DNA of 64,000 nucleotides from an uncultured Granulosicoccaceae bacterium (GTDB lineage Bacteria > Pseudomonadota > Gammaproteobacteria > Granulosicoccales > Granulosicoccaceae), in contig CALGLE010000021.1 of assembly GCA_937930305.1 (NCBI GenBank), forward strand, positions 1-64,000. The letters run 5' to 3'. Position 1 is the first letter of the stretch. Each line of letters starts with the position of its first letter. The notes under the pieces were generated by a model. That model had not been told where the DNA came from and made no database searches. It saw only the letters and a program-made list of their open reading frames with translations. The position numbers and the translations under genes are program-made. This document shows, one piece after another, positions 44,952-54,334 of this stretch.

Positions 44952-46811
44952 GTGTATCGTTTTTTCGAAAATCTCATCGACCCAATGGATGCGCCAAAAA
45001 AAGATCAGCCGCCCTCTGGCACGGCTGCATTCTTTTGGCATTACTTAAAACCGGTATGGCGCGTCATTCTGCTCGCGCTGGTGTTAACGGGCATAGCGAC
45101 CGTCGCTGAACTGCTGATGTACCGCTATTTGGGCCAACTCCTTGACTGGATGACCACCGGCACACCGGAAAACTTCTTCGCAGACCATGCTGGTGCTTTG
45201 GTACTCATGGTGGTGGTCACCGCAGTGATTCGCCCACTCGCATTGCTGTCTTCAAGAGCCACGATCAATTTGGCGCTTGCCCCGGGCATCGCCAACCGCA
45301 CTCGGTTACTGAATCATCGCTATGTGCTGCGCCAGAGTATGGAATTTTTTCAAAACGACTTTGCCGGTCGCGTTGCGCAAAAAGTTTTACAAACGGGCAA
45401 TGCCATTCGTGAGTCTGTCGTTAACGTTATCGACGGGGCATGGATGATGGTGATTTATTTGACAGGTATCGTTTGGATGTTTGTTGATATTCATCCAGGG
45501 CTTTTGATACCAATTTTTGTTTGGTTGTTATTTTACGCTGCCGTGATTTATTGGATGGTACCGCCGGTTAAAGCACGTTCGGCCAAGTTGTCAGAAGCGG
45601 TGTCGGTGGTAACAGGCCGAATTGTTGATAGCTACACCAACATTCAAGCGGTGAAGTTATTCGCACACCATGACATGGAAGATGAATTCGCCGCTGATGC
45701 GATTCGTTCTCATACCCGTGCATTCCATCGCATGATGCGAGTGATTTTAAATATGACGGTAGCACTTACCGTGTTAAATACTGCGTTAATCGTTTGTGTT
45801 GCTGGGTTATCGGTTATGTACTGGTACCACGGCACCATGACGCTGGGCGAAATTGCCGTGGTTAACGGATTAATATTTCGTATGAACCATATGTCGGGTT
45901 GGATTTTACGAACGATTACATCGCTGTTTGAAAATGTGGGTGTCGTTCAAAATGGCATGGAAACCATCGCTAAACCGCAACGTATTCTTGACAAAGCGAA
46001 CGCTGTTGAATTAAAAGTGCCTCACGGCCGGATTGAATTTAATGACGTGTCTTTTGGGTATCGTGAATCGTTGACGACTTCTGACAAAAGCAACACGCCT
46101 ACTGTTATTGAATCCTTTAACTTAACCATAGATGCCGGTGAGCGTGTGGGCTTGGTTGGGGTCTCTGGTGCTGGCAAGTCCACGTTAATCCATTTATTAA
46201 TGCGCTTTAATGACCCAGCTTCAGGGGAAATACGCATTGATGGAAAACCCATAGATTCAGTCACACAGGACAGTTTGCGACAACAAATCGGTGTCGTCAC
46301 ACAAGACACATCGTTGTTGCACCGATCCATTCGAGACAACATATTATATGGTTGTGCAGGTGCTTCTGATGAGCAAGTTCTCAAAGCCGCTGAAGCGGCA
46401 GCGGCAGATGAGTTTATAAATGACCTAGTCGATAATAAAGGTCGACGTGGGTTGGATGCTTTGGTTGGTGAACGCGGCGTTAAGTTATCAGGCGGGCAAC
46501 GACAACGCATTGCTATTGCACGCGTAATGCTAAAAAACGCACCGATCTTAGTGCTGGACGAAGCAACTTCGGCACTAGATTCTGATGTAGAAGCCGTTAT
46601 ACAAAGCAAATTGAATTCAATGATGCAAAACAAAACCGTGTTAGCCATTGCGCATCGGCTATCAACTATTGCATCACTAGACAGATTGGTTGTTTTAGAT
46701 TCTGGTCAAATTGTGGAGTCGGGCACGCATGACGAGCTAATTGTCCAAAATGGGGTTTATTCCCGTCTTTGGGAGCGCCAATCAGGCGGATTTCTTGGAA
46801 AAATGGCGTAA
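44952..46811 (+). CDS. ABC-type exporter, fused permease-ATPase
   Basis: 619 residues. Six membrane helices in the first half, then a nucleotide-binding domain with Walker A GVSGAGKSTLIHLL, signature LSGGQRQRIAIARV, Walker B ILVLDEATSALD and the H-loop AIAHRLST. A half-size exporter (homodimer) of the MsbA/lipid-multidrug type; substrate unknown. GTG start with GAGGTGAG just upstream. It may be controlled by the divergent LysR gene. Confidence 0.92.
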   Translation: MYRFFENLIDPMDAPKKDQPPSGTAAFFWHYLKPVWRVILLALVLTGIATVAELLMYRYLGQLLDWMTTGTPENFFADHAGALVLMVVVTAVIRPLALLSSRATINLALAPGIANRTRLLNHRYVLRQSMEFFQNDFAGRVAQKVLQTGNAIRESVVNVIDGAWMMVIYLTGIVWMFVDIHPGLLIPIFVWLLFYAAVIYWMVPPVKARSAKLSEAVSVVTGRIVDSYTNIQAVKLFAHHDMEDEFAADAIRSHTRAFHRMMRVILNMTVALTVLNTALIVCVAGLSVMYWYHGTMTLGEIAVVNGLIFRMNHMSGWILRTITSLFENVGVVQNGMETIAKPQRILDKANAVELKVPHGRIEFNDVSFGYRESLTTSDKSNTPTVIESFNLTIDAGERVGLVGVSGAGKSTLIHLLMRFNDPASGEIRIDGKPIDSVTQDSLRQQIGVVTQDTSLLHRSIRDNILYGCAGASDEQVLKAAEAAAADEFINDLVDNKGRRGLDALVGERGVKLSGGQRQRIAIARVMLKNAPILVLDEATSALDSDVEAVIQSKLNSMMQNKTVLAIAHRLSTIASLDRLVVLDSGQIVESGTHDELIVQNGVYSRLWERQSGGFLGKMA

Positions 46812-46959
46812 ATTGAACTAGAAAGTGTGTATCCGATCACCGACGTTAGAAGTAGCGGTGAATAGCGGTAGCTTTGGTGCCGATAGGGACATTGGAAGGG
46901 CGGCTTTTGCCTGCTTTTGAATCCGAAGCGCCAAAAACTCGGGGTGTGTGCGAACCGTC

Positions 46960-47910
46960 ATGAAGTTTCATCTACTTTCAGCGTATCCAAGCCATGAGTG
47001 GCTTACTGCATTGTTGTCGTATGCCGACAATGATCGAGTCGGGCGACACGAATTGGTGGACGATCCAGACGATGCGGACGCCATCCTGTTTGTCGAGAGT
47101 GCTCAGTTTGACGACTACCTCTATAAAAAATTACTCAAGCATCCCTTGGTGCTTAATTACCCGCACAAAACTTTCATGTACAACGAGGTGGATCGTCCTT
47201 GGTGTGCTCTGCCAGGATTGTATTGCGGCATGCCATCCAATCGTTACGATCAGTCCCGCCAAGTCGCGTTCCCGTATTTAGTGTCGCCAAACCGTTTTGT
47301 GCCGCAAATACACCGTTGGCAGGTAAAACCTGAATGGTTGTTTTCATTTGTCGGTGCCAAAAGTCACCCGCTCCGAAATCGAGTGGCTGCGCTGGAAAGC
47401 GTCAGCGCAGGCGTTAAGGATACTTCAGAGTTCAGTGTTTGGCATGCGGATGCGGCAGAACGATCATCTCAGGGGTTGGTGTTCGCAGAATCGATGGCGC
47501 GAAGTCATTTCGTTTTGTGCCCACGGGGTATCGGCACCTCGTCGTTTCGCCCGTTTGAGTCGATGCAAGCAGCACGCGCGCCCGTGATCATTTCCGATGA
47601 TTGGGTACCGCCACCCCATGTGGATTGGGATTTCGCTCTATTCGTCCCTGAAAGCGATATAGAGGCGATTCCTGACTTACTCGCTGAACGAGTGCATGAG
47701 GCAGCAGATCGCGGCAAGGCGGCTCGTGAGGCCTGGGAGATAGCCTATGCCCCGACCGTGATGTTCGACACCGTGGCGCAGTCGCTGGAGTATTTACTGC
47801 AGATCCCAGAAATTGAACCGATTCCAGACCCATGGCTACCCGTGCGTAACTGGTGGATAAGCACAGAGACCAGCGCCCGGCAGTGGGTGCGCCGCATGCG
47901 CACCGCTTAA
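46960..47910 (+). CDS. Exostosin-like (GT47) glycosyltransferase-fold protein
   Basis: 316 residues from ATG 46960; GTG 46948 in frame adds four. The C-terminal half has the exostosin-type pattern: SHFVLCPRGIGTSSFRPFESMQAARAPVIISDDWVPP. There the nucleotide-sugar site residues lie in CPRG and E-SMQAARAPVI. The N-terminal half (LVDDPDDADAILFVESA) also fits. Likely transfers a sugar onto a surface glycan or lipid. No other glycan genes are adjacent, though a GT2 enzyme lies 3 kb away. Confidence 0.7.
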   Translation: MKFHLLSAYPSHEWLTALLSYADNDRVGRHELVDDPDDADAILFVESAQFDDYLYKKLLKHPLVLNYPHKTFMYNEVDRPWCALPGLYCGMPSNRYDQSRQVAFPYLVSPNRFVPQIHRWQVKPEWLFSFVGAKSHPLRNRVAALESVSAGVKDTSEFSVWHADAAERSSQGLVFAESMARSHFVLCPRGIGTSSFRPFESMQAARAPVIISDDWVPPPHVDWDFALFVPESDIEAIPDLLAERVHEAADRGKAAREAWEIAYAPTVMFDTVAQSLEYLLQIPEIEPIPDPWLPVRNWWISTETSARQWVRRMRTA

Positions 47911-47997
47911 GTCTTTCGACTGGGGACGAGCCTGCATTTAAGCGCCTAGATTGGCTATCAGGCACAGTTGTGTTATACCAAGAGGTAGGAGGAAGCC

Positions 47998-48030
47998 GTG
48001 TACACCCATAGTGCACGCCAGAGTAGTTGA
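47998..48030 (+). CDS. Possible 10-codon leader ORF before the HNH gene
   Basis: The strong Shine-Dalgarno TAGGAGGAA (from about 47986) stands just before GTG 47998, which reads ten codons (VYTHSARQSS) to TGA 48028-48030. That stop shares its A with the ATG of the HNH gene (TGATG), the geometry of translational coupling. No stronger ribosome site serves the HNH ATG itself. The peptide may only deliver ribosomes. Confidence 0.3.
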   Translation: MYTHSARQSS

Positions 48031-48587
48031 TGAACGCGAAAGTGCTGCGCTTGAATAAGGCCGGAACACCTATCGCTTGGTTAACTTGGCAGGAGACTGC
48101 CACCATTGTTGCCAAAAATCAGGTGTTATGGAGTCTGGGCGAAACGGTTCGAACCGTTAGAGGTGGATTCAATAAGCGAGGGGACCGTTCGCTTTTAAAA
48201 TTGCCAAGCATCATCGCTTGTGATGGCCGGGTGGAGGACATTCGATTCACACCGACGCTAACCAACGCCTTACTGTTTGCCCGCGATCAGCACCTTTGCA
48301 TGTACTGCGGCGAACAGTTTCCCGTACGAGATCTCTCCCGTGACCACATCGTGCCAACCTCACGTGGTGGGCGCGACGTGTGGACAAACTGTGTATCCGC
48401 CTGCCGACGCTGCAATAATAGGAAAGGCAATAGTTTGCTCGAAGAAACCAACTTAGAGCTGCTGGCCATTCCATTTGCACCGAATCGATACGAGTTCTTC
48501 TACCTATCGAATAAAGATGTGCTGGCGGATCAAATGGAGTTTTTAAAGCCCAGATTTTCGCGACACAGTAATCGAATTTATCAATAG
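48030..48587 (+). CDS. HNH endonuclease-family protein
   Basis: 185 residues from ATG 48030 (a TTG three bases earlier is the only in-frame alternative, since TAG precedes it). The HNH motif is complete: a Cys pair MYCG, DHIVPTSRGGRDVWTNCVSACRRCNNRKGN with His-Asn-His-type metal residues and the second Cys pair. It lacks an obvious DNA-binding partner domain. Such small HNH proteins (McrA-like) are widespread and mostly uncharacterised; a role in DNA cutting is inferred from the motif. Confidence 0.85.
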   Translation: MNAKVLRLNKAGTPIAWLTWQETATIVAKNQVLWSLGETVRTVRGGFNKRGDRSLLKLPSIIACDGRVEDIRFTPTLTNALLFARDQHLCMYCGEQFPVRDLSRDHIVPTSRGGRDVWTNCVSACRRCNNRKGNSLLEETNLELLAIPFAPNRYEFFYLSNKDVLADQMEFLKPRFSRHSNRIYQ

Positions 48588-48612
48588 CGTTTGTGGCAAC
48601 GATTTGCGAATC

Positions 48613-50058
48613 CTAAGCGCCTGTTTGTATCAAATTTTCCAACACAGACTCAGCATACTCCAGTGCTTCGGCTCGTTCGATGTCCACACCCACCAGTTGT
48701 AAAACGTAGTTCTTGTGGGATACCACCATTGCAACGTGTGAACGACCATCATCCAACAACGTATCAACACTGATCAGCGATACCGGAACGTTTTGGTTTA
48801 GCCACATCACTTCTTCAGTGGCCTGGCCACCACTGTTGTAAATAAGGTTACTGCTTAGCGACTGCGCGAACATCTCCGCAGTTTGCGGGGTTTCTGCGCT
48901 CATTAATGTCACTTCAACCGGTGAGGCGTTTAACGAGGATTGATTGTAGTGCTGCATAGCCACCATGCCACGAATCAGGCGCGTAAAGCCATCAATGGCT
49001 GCGGTGCGGCGCTCGGGGTCAGAGCGCAAGTTCACACCCTTTAAAGGCGAAGTTTCCACACGCACCCAAGGCTTAGCGGTCCATGGGTGAGTGATGCTAC
49101 CACTGGCTTCGAGCAAATGTTGATTCAGTTCACTGCGGGTTCTATTTGGAAAGCTGGATGGGTCAAGAATTTGAATGGGGTCTATGGGTGGGGTGTTTAA
49201 CGCAGATTCGATCAGTGCCTGGCCATTCTCGCGACGTGCCAATGAGGCAATGAATCGTTCCCCTTCAACATAAGAGTACTCCAACACATTTCGGCTAACG
49301 GCCTGTACCGGTTGAGTTAGTTGGTTAGGTGAGAGTTTGTCGCCAAACATAAACTGATCCAGTGAGCCTAATCCGGGCAAGCAATCTGACTGTTGGCAAA
49401 TGCGGCGGGTGATGTATTGTGCGTGCCCTTCGTACACGGCAGACTGCGCGAAGGACGCTCGAAAATTTAAGTGGCGATTGCGATGAATGCCAAATCGCGA
49501 ATCATCCGCGGCGTGCACCAATTCATGTATGAGCAGCGCGTTTAACGCGTGTTTGATGGCTTCAGCGTTGTTGCCAACGGAATTGATGTAGCTGGTAAGT
49601 AACGAATTACTCACCATCACTTGTTGAGAGTCTGTTGAGTAAAGGGCAGCGTAAGTGCCTGACTGCCCGGCCATGACATTACTTAAAAAATTATCGGCAA
49701 ATCGATTGTCTGTGAATTGGCTATGCGTTAAGCGTCCCGTTTCAGAAGCCACCTCCCGTTCAATTTCACGGTTTTGTACCACAGCAAAAGTAACGTGCGA
49801 TAGATCGGTACCGGTCTCTTCTTGTACCGCCCTACGTGCCCGATTGAATAAGGGGGTTAGCGCTGCCTGCCAATCCGCGCTACTCATGCTTTCAAACGCA
49901 TCCACACTGTCGAAATTCTCAGCCGCAGGGCTTGCCTGAATTTCAGGTTGTGAGCTTTGTCGATTGGAAGAGCAACTGACCAATGTGAGGACAACAACCG
50001 CCAGCGCTAAAGCAGGTGAGCCGGGGGCCCGAGGGCTAAATGTTGTCGTCAAGGGCAT
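48613..50058 (-). CDS. Lipoprotein with a zinc-metallopeptidase HEXXH motif
   Basis: 481 residues. The start ends in the lipobox LVSC (Cys29), giving a lipoprotein. HELVH (His178, Glu179, His182) follows NALLI. A second acid, Glu210 in VYEGHAQY, stands where gluzincins supply the third zinc ligand. The rest is soluble; the C-terminal third (MLVEVTLMSAETPQTAEMFAQSLSS-like text near 400) is unassigned. I do not recognise the family. It probably degrades or remodels an envelope substrate. It is alone and ends 26 bases from the HNH gene, convergently. Confidence 0.7.
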   Translation of the reverse strand: MPLTTTFSPRAPGSPALALAVVVLTLVSCSSNRQSSQPEIQASPAAENFDSVDAFESMSSADWQAALTPLFNRARRAVQEETGTDLSHVTFAVVQNREIEREVASETGRLTHSQFTDNRFADNFLSNVMAGQSGTYAALYSTDSQQVMVSNSLLTSYINSVGNNAEAIKHALNALLIHELVHAADDSRFGIHRNRHLNFRASFAQSAVYEGHAQYITRRICQQSDCLPGLGSLDQFMFGDKLSPNQLTQPVQAVSRNVLEYSYVEGERFIASLARRENGQALIESALNTPPIDPIQILDPSSFPNRTRSELNQHLLEASGSITHPWTAKPWVRVETSPLKGVNLRSDPERRTAAIDGFTRLIRGMVAMQHYNQSSLNASPVEVTLMSAETPQTAEMFAQSLSSNLIYNSGGQATEEVMWLNQNVPVSLISVDTLLDDGRSHVAMVVSHKNYVLQLVGVDIERAEALEYAESVLENLIQTGA

Positions 50059-50153
50059 GGATCGTCCAGCGAAACAATAGTGGAGATCGCCAGTTTAACC
50101 AGGGTGCGTTCAATTCTGATGGGGTCGAGTCACACTTCCATCATCAGCCGCAG

Positions 50154-50187
50154 AAAAAAAGGCCGCCCTAATGAGCGGCCGGTTTTT
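50154..50187 (-). terminator. Terminator after the GT2-DUF6164 pair
   Basis: GGCCGC and GCGGCC form a stem around an 8-base loop. On the minus strand the hairpin is followed by seven T (the A-run at 50154-50160). It ends the 51444-50225 transcript. Confidence 0.75.
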
Positions 50188-50224
50188 AAATTGAAGATTG
50201 GTTCAGGTTTTTTCGATTACAAGC

Positions 50225-50593
50225 TTAGTTTGAAGTGGCCAAGCGAACAAACGGGGACAATAGCGCGTACACGATAAATAGACAAAACAGCACGATGCCT
50301 AAGGTGGCCAATGGGCGATTTATAAATTGCGCGTACCAGGCGGGGGTTTCACCACGGGCCGCCGCTTCTTGGTACTGAGCCCGCTGAATTTCAGATCGTG
50401 ATTGTTGGTATTGGTTAATGAGTTGGCGAGCTTGGCCAACATCATCGTCTTCCACCCAAATGCCTGGCATGGCAATGCCCCAATTGCCAGCGGTGGTTTC
50501 ATAAAAATCGAGATTATGTTCGTTCAACAAAGTGCGCACCTCGGCGGCTTCATCATCGGGAACATTACGTAGTTTGAAAACGAGGGTGGACAT
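50225..50593 (-). CDS. DUF6164-like small membrane protein
   Basis: 122 residues from ATG 50593, two bases after the GT2 stop; an earlier in-frame start at 50620 lies inside that gene. The N-terminal half is a small alpha/beta domain (TLVFKLRNVPDDEAAEVRTLLNEHNLDFYET...), similar to signal-transducing P-II-like folds called DUF2007. It is followed by a polar linker and one C-terminal membrane helix (PLATLGIVLFCLFIVYALLSPF). Function is not known. Confidence 0.75.
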   Translation of the reverse strand: MSTLVFKLRNVPDDEAAEVRTLLNEHNLDFYETTAGNWGIAMPGIWVEDDDVGQARQLINQYQQSRSEIQRAQYQEAAARGETPAWYAQFINRPLATLGIVLFCLFIVYALLSPFVRLATSN

Positions 50594-50595
50594 AG

Positions 50596-51444
50596 CTACG
50601 CAGTATAACGGGTTAACCACCGAGAATAACGTTGACGCAGTGAGGCGACTTCAGCGGTTCGGCCCCGTTTCATTGCGCCCGCTGAATACACAGAAAATTT
50701 CTCCACTAACATCTGCACAGCGGCGTGTTCGTCACTCTCGTTGAGCACGTTAGCCAGTAATATTTTTTCCAGTGCCACCAGACGAAAGCGATCCATAGCC
50801 ATAAATTTTCGTGACAGTTGATCGGCATGGCCACCGTGTTTGATGACCAACGGGGCATCGCAATAAGCCACGGGTTCTCGTGAGGTCAGCCGCAACCAAA
50901 AATCATAGTCTTCGCAGGCGGGAAGGTCTTCATCGAAATAACCAATATCGGTGAAGACATCACGGTGAATTAACGCCGAAGAAGGTGAAATTGCGCAAAG
51001 TGGCAAACAGTGCTGAAAAATCCTGCCGCCGCGTTTTTCATGTCGATGGCGTTGATTAACACGCTTACCGTTGCGTATCCAGTGTTCATCGCTATGGCAA
51101 AGGCGTAAATTATTGTCATTGTGCAGTTCGCGAAGTTGTGCTTCGAGTTTACCTGGGTACCAAGCATCGTCAGAATCCAGTAGTGCAATCCATTCACCTT
51201 GCGAGGATTCGATGCCACGATTTCTGGCATGAGATACACCGTGATTAGATTGCCGATAGTGTTTGACATCCGGGAAGTTTGCTTTTAAAAACTCTCCGGT
51301 GTTATCGGTTGATCCGTCATCAATAACGATAATTTCAAGCGGCGTAATGCTCTGTTCTAGCACAGAGTCCAATGCACGCGCCAAAGTATGGCAACGGTTG
51401 TACGTAGGAATAACGACGCTGATGGAATCCTTCACTGGCATCAC
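50596..51444 (-). CDS. GT2 family glycosyltransferase
   Basis: 282 residues. The N-terminal GT-A domain has VVIPTYNRCHTLARALDSVLEQS, IDDGSTDNTGEFL and LLDSDDAW (nucleotide-sugar and metal binding). The acceptor part shows EDYDFWLRL. A typical polysaccharide or glycoprotein sugar transferase, acceptor unknown. No membrane helix. First gene of a pair with the DUF6164 protein. Confidence 0.9.
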   Translation of the reverse strand: MMPVKDSISVVIPTYNRCHTLARALDSVLEQSITPLEIIVIDDGSTDNTGEFLKANFPDVKHYRQSNHGVSHARNRGIESSQGEWIALLDSDDAWYPGKLEAQLRELHNDNNLRLCHSDEHWIRNGKRVNQRHRHEKRGGRIFQHCLPLCAISPSSALIHRDVFTDIGYFDEDLPACEDYDFWLRLTSREPVAYCDAPLVIKHGGHADQLSRKFMAMDRFRLVALEKILLANVLNESDEHAAVQMLVEKFSVYSAGAMKRGRTAEVASLRQRYSRWLTRYTA

Positions 51445-51465
51445 CTCATTTTACCGCAGCTAACG

Positions 51466-52416
51466 CTAATGCGGCACTTCGTCGCCAACAATGGCCAGTA
51501 ATTGTTCAGGAGAACAAATTGCTGCATCCAACTTGCTGAGCAATACTCCATTCATCCGGGCATCGACAACGCAGCTTGTTGCAAATGGGCGATGTGGATC
51601 GACAATTTCTGCAATGGGGTTACCTAGGTGTACGGCTCCTCCCACTTCAACATGCCAATGCACTAAACCACGGGTGGGGGCGAGCACTCGACATTGAGTT
51701 TTGGAAACTTCCAACAAACGGGTGGAATGTAAATCAAATTGGCCTTGGTTTAAAACGCCAAGGTGCAGCAAGGCGTTGCGTAATATGGATACACCCATCA
51801 GTCGCGACATTTTGTCGGTGCTGCCGTAACGCCCTAAATCTAAACGTAAATAAGGCGTATCTGTTTGTTCAGCGATGGCGGCCATCGAGCTTGGATAGGG
51901 TTCGTCAAAGCGTCGCACACTGTCGGGCGCACCGCAGGCCATCATGATGTCTTCAACTTTTGCGTTCCTATCGGTATCTTCACTAGGCCACACGGAAACA
52001 TGCGGTGTGTTCGTTAGCGAAGCCGCTCCGCTGCCCAGTTCAATCACCACATCACAGGCGGCTAAGACATCGTCGGTAAAGGCATGTTTGACGTATTCGT
52101 ATTGATCGGCTGGCAAAGGCCTTGTGGACCCTGCAGGCACCATAGACGGGCATAGAATTAAAGTGCCACAGATGTGCGAGACATCGATAATCCGAAGCAA
52201 GGTTTGCAACACGGTCGTGCCAGTCACGTCGCCGGCCTGCACACCGGCCATGAGACAGACAACCGGGCCTTCGCCCTGGCGCAGCACACATAATGGCGCG
52301 TGGTGCGTTCTAAGTGGGTCAGACGGGGATGGCAGCGGCACCGAATAGCCACCCATCTGTAGACCGTCAACGGTTAGATCAACGCTAAGCTGGGGTCCAT
52401 AGTTCGGTGTTGTCAT
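51466..52416 (-). CDS. Aspartoacylase/succinylglutamate desuccinylase-fold protein lacking zinc ligands
   Basis: 316 residues from ATG 52416 (MTTPNYG), the first start clear of the divergent permease gene. The fold is that of the AstE/AspA deacylases: core VVCLMAGVQAGDVTGTTVLQTLLRI, ADVVI-type strand CDVVIELGSG, and a C-terminal beta-domain GLVHWHVEVGGAVHLGNPIAEIVD. The zinc motif G-x-H-G-x-E reads GVQAGD here (Gln60, Asp63), and DLH reads ELG (Gly128). The MNRxFPG substrate loop is missing too. It is probably an enzymatically dead or re-purposed member. It is divergent from a SLC13 permease, starting about 75 bases away. Confidence 0.8.
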   Translation of the reverse strand: MTTPNYGPQLSVDLTVDGLQMGGYSVPLPSPSDPLRTHHAPLCVLRQGEGPVVCLMAGVQAGDVTGTTVLQTLLRIIDVSHICGTLILCPSMVPAGSTRPLPADQYEYVKHAFTDDVLAACDVVIELGSGAASLTNTPHVSVWPSEDTDRNAKVEDIMMACGAPDSVRRFDEPYPSSMAAIAEQTDTPYLRLDLGRYGSTDKMSRLMGVSILRNALLHLGVLNQGQFDLHSTRLLEVSKTQCRVLAPTRGLVHWHVEVGGAVHLGNPIAEIVDPHRPFATSCVVDARMNGVLLSKLDAAICSPEQLLAIVGDEVPH

Positions 52417-52490
52417 CAAAAACCCCTCTCGGGAACGTCGGAAGCATCGGCTGATAGAATGCAAGAGATGTGCAACCACTTGCCGAGCGT

Positions 52491-54272
52491 ATGACTCAAG
52501 AACAAATTGCCATCAGCGTGTTGCTGGTGTTTACCATGTTGTTATTTGGTTGGGGCCGCTGGCGCTACGATCTAGTCGCCATGTTTGCGCTGGTGTCGTG
52601 CGTTTTATTGCGCCTCATAGACCCATCAGAGGCGTTTGTGGGCTTTGGGCATCCAGCTGTAATCACGGTTGCCGCGGTGCTCATCATCAGCGCGGCTTTG
52701 AAGAATGCGGGGGTTGTGGATGAAATCGCCAGCCGAATCAGTGGGCTGACAGAAACCCCCATCATGCACATCGCGGCTTTGACAGGCGTCATCACAGTGG
52801 CATCGGCCTTCATGAACAACGTTGGCGCTTTGGCGCTGCTGCTGCCCATTGCGCTGTCCACATCCGCTGAACGCAACCGTTCACCTGCACTGATTTTGAT
52901 GCCGCTCGCATTCGGCAGCTTGCTGGGCGGCATGATGACGCTGATCGGTACACCACCGAACATCATTATTGCCAACATTCGGGCGGAAGAGGCGGGTGAA
53001 CCGTTTGGTATGTTTTCGTTTGCTCCTGTGGGCTTGCCCATAGCCGTCGTCGGGGTGGCCTTCATTACATTAATTGGCTGGCGGCTTATACCGAAAGCGC
53101 GATTAGATCAAGACAGCGCCGGACAATTGTTTGAAGTTGGCAATTATTTAACCGAGGCAAAAGTACCTGAAGGCTCTGCCATGGTGGATCAATCGCTGGG
53201 AGAAATTGACGGTTTGCAGGACAGCAACGTCGAAGTGATCGGAGTTGCTGGGCGGCGACACTTTGCGCGTAATGTGGCCAGTGACTATCGAATCGCCGTT
53301 GGCGATGTTCTCATCATTCGTTCCGATCCCAATGATTTGAAGGGCTTTCTTGATCAGTACAGCTTAGAACTACTCACGACGGCTACACCGGCGTTTAATA
53401 CGCCTTCTCCACAAAACGATGTCATGGTGGAAGGGGTGGTTAAAACCGAATCGGATTTGATTGATCGTGGTGTTGAATTTATTCGGCGGCGCACGGGACG
53501 ATCGGTTGCGCTGGTGGGTATTGCCCGTAACGGTGAGTCGGTACTGAGACGTTTGCGACAACAAACGTTTAAAGCCGGTGATGTGCTCTTATTGAATGGT
53601 GATGTAGAAACCATTGATAAACACATGGGTGAGATGGGTTTGTTGCCGCTTGCCAATCGACCGATTGACTTAAATCGCAGTAAACGAGTGCTTTTAGCCG
53701 GGGCGATTTTTGCCACTGCCATCGCCATGGGGATTATCGGCATCACCTCTTTGCCGGTCGCGTTTTTATTAGCGGTTGGCGCGTACGTCGGCACCGGTAT
53801 TTTGTCGCCGCGGCAAATTTACGATGATATTGATTGGCCGGTTATCGTGTTGTTGGCAGCCATGATTCCTGTCGGTAATGCATTGACCACAACAGGCACG
53901 ACAGAGCTGGTTGCGAACAGCCTAGTGGCTGCCACCGATGGTTTGGCAATTTATTGGATTATCACCCTGCTATTGGTGGTCACTATGTTGTTGTCGGATG
54001 TGATTAACAACGCAGCCACGGCTCTTGTGATGGCGCCTCTGGGCATCGCGATGGCCCATTCCTTAGGTGTGAACAGCGATCCGTTTTTAATGTCGGTTGC
54101 TGTGGGTGCATCGTGTGCGTTTCTTACACCGATTGGTCACCAGTGCAACACCTTGGTGATGGGCCCGGGTGGATACAAGTTTAGTGATTATTGGCGGATG
54201 GGATTACCCTTAGAAATATTGATTGTCGTGATCAGTGTGCCGCTGATTTTATGGGCTTGGCCACTTTCGTAG
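52491..54272 (+). CDS. SLC13-family anion permease with RCK_C domains
   Basis: 593 residues from ATG 52491 (a GTG at 52470 adds seven). N-terminal helices resemble DASS carriers. Residues about 205-385 hold two RCK_C/TrkA_C domains (ALVGIARNGESVLRRLRQQTFKAGDVLLLNG is one). A second membrane half with NNAATALVMAPLG carries the anion site. Substrate could be sulfate, tricarboxylate or dicarboxylate. It is divergent from the aspartoacylase-fold gene. A terminator follows. Confidence 0.9.
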   Translation: MTQEQIAISVLLVFTMLLFGWGRWRYDLVAMFALVSCVLLRLIDPSEAFVGFGHPAVITVAAVLIISAALKNAGVVDEIASRISGLTETPIMHIAALTGVITVASAFMNNVGALALLLPIALSTSAERNRSPALILMPLAFGSLLGGMMTLIGTPPNIIIANIRAEEAGEPFGMFSFAPVGLPIAVVGVAFITLIGWRLIPKARLDQDSAGQLFEVGNYLTEAKVPEGSAMVDQSLGEIDGLQDSNVEVIGVAGRRHFARNVASDYRIAVGDVLIIRSDPNDLKGFLDQYSLELLTTATPAFNTPSPQNDVMVEGVVKTESDLIDRGVEFIRRRTGRSVALVGIARNGESVLRRLRQQTFKAGDVLLLNGDVETIDKHMGEMGLLPLANRPIDLNRSKRVLLAGAIFATAIAMGIIGITSLPVAFLLAVGAYVGTGILSPRQIYDDIDWPVIVLLAAMIPVGNALTTTGTTELVANSLVAATDGLAIYWIITLLLVVTMLLSDVINNAATALVMAPLGIAMAHSLGVNSDPFLMSVAVGASCAFLTPIGHQCNTLVMGPGGYKFSDYWRMGLPLEILIVVISVPLILWAWPLS

Positions 54273-54277
54273 GCATA

Positions 54278-54309
54278 AAAAAAAGCGAGGTCTAGGCCTC
54301 GCTTTTTTC
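54278..54309. terminator. Terminator between convergent permease and OmpA lipoprotein genes
   Basis: AAAAGCGAGG and CCTCGCTTTT pair around a 6-base loop, with A-run before and T-run after. It works on both strands. Confidence 0.9.
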
Positions 54310-54334
54310 AAATCATCACGTCAATTTTCTAACT

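Noticed and set aside
46022-46648. A 208-residue minus-strand frame inside the ABC exporter gene
   Set aside because: It lies opposite the conserved nucleotide-binding domain and has no recognisable motif; a shadow of codon bias.
52565-53065. Minus-strand frames opposite the SLC13 permease (also 53354-53794)
   Set aside because: Mirror of hydrophobic codons, no start context, no motif.
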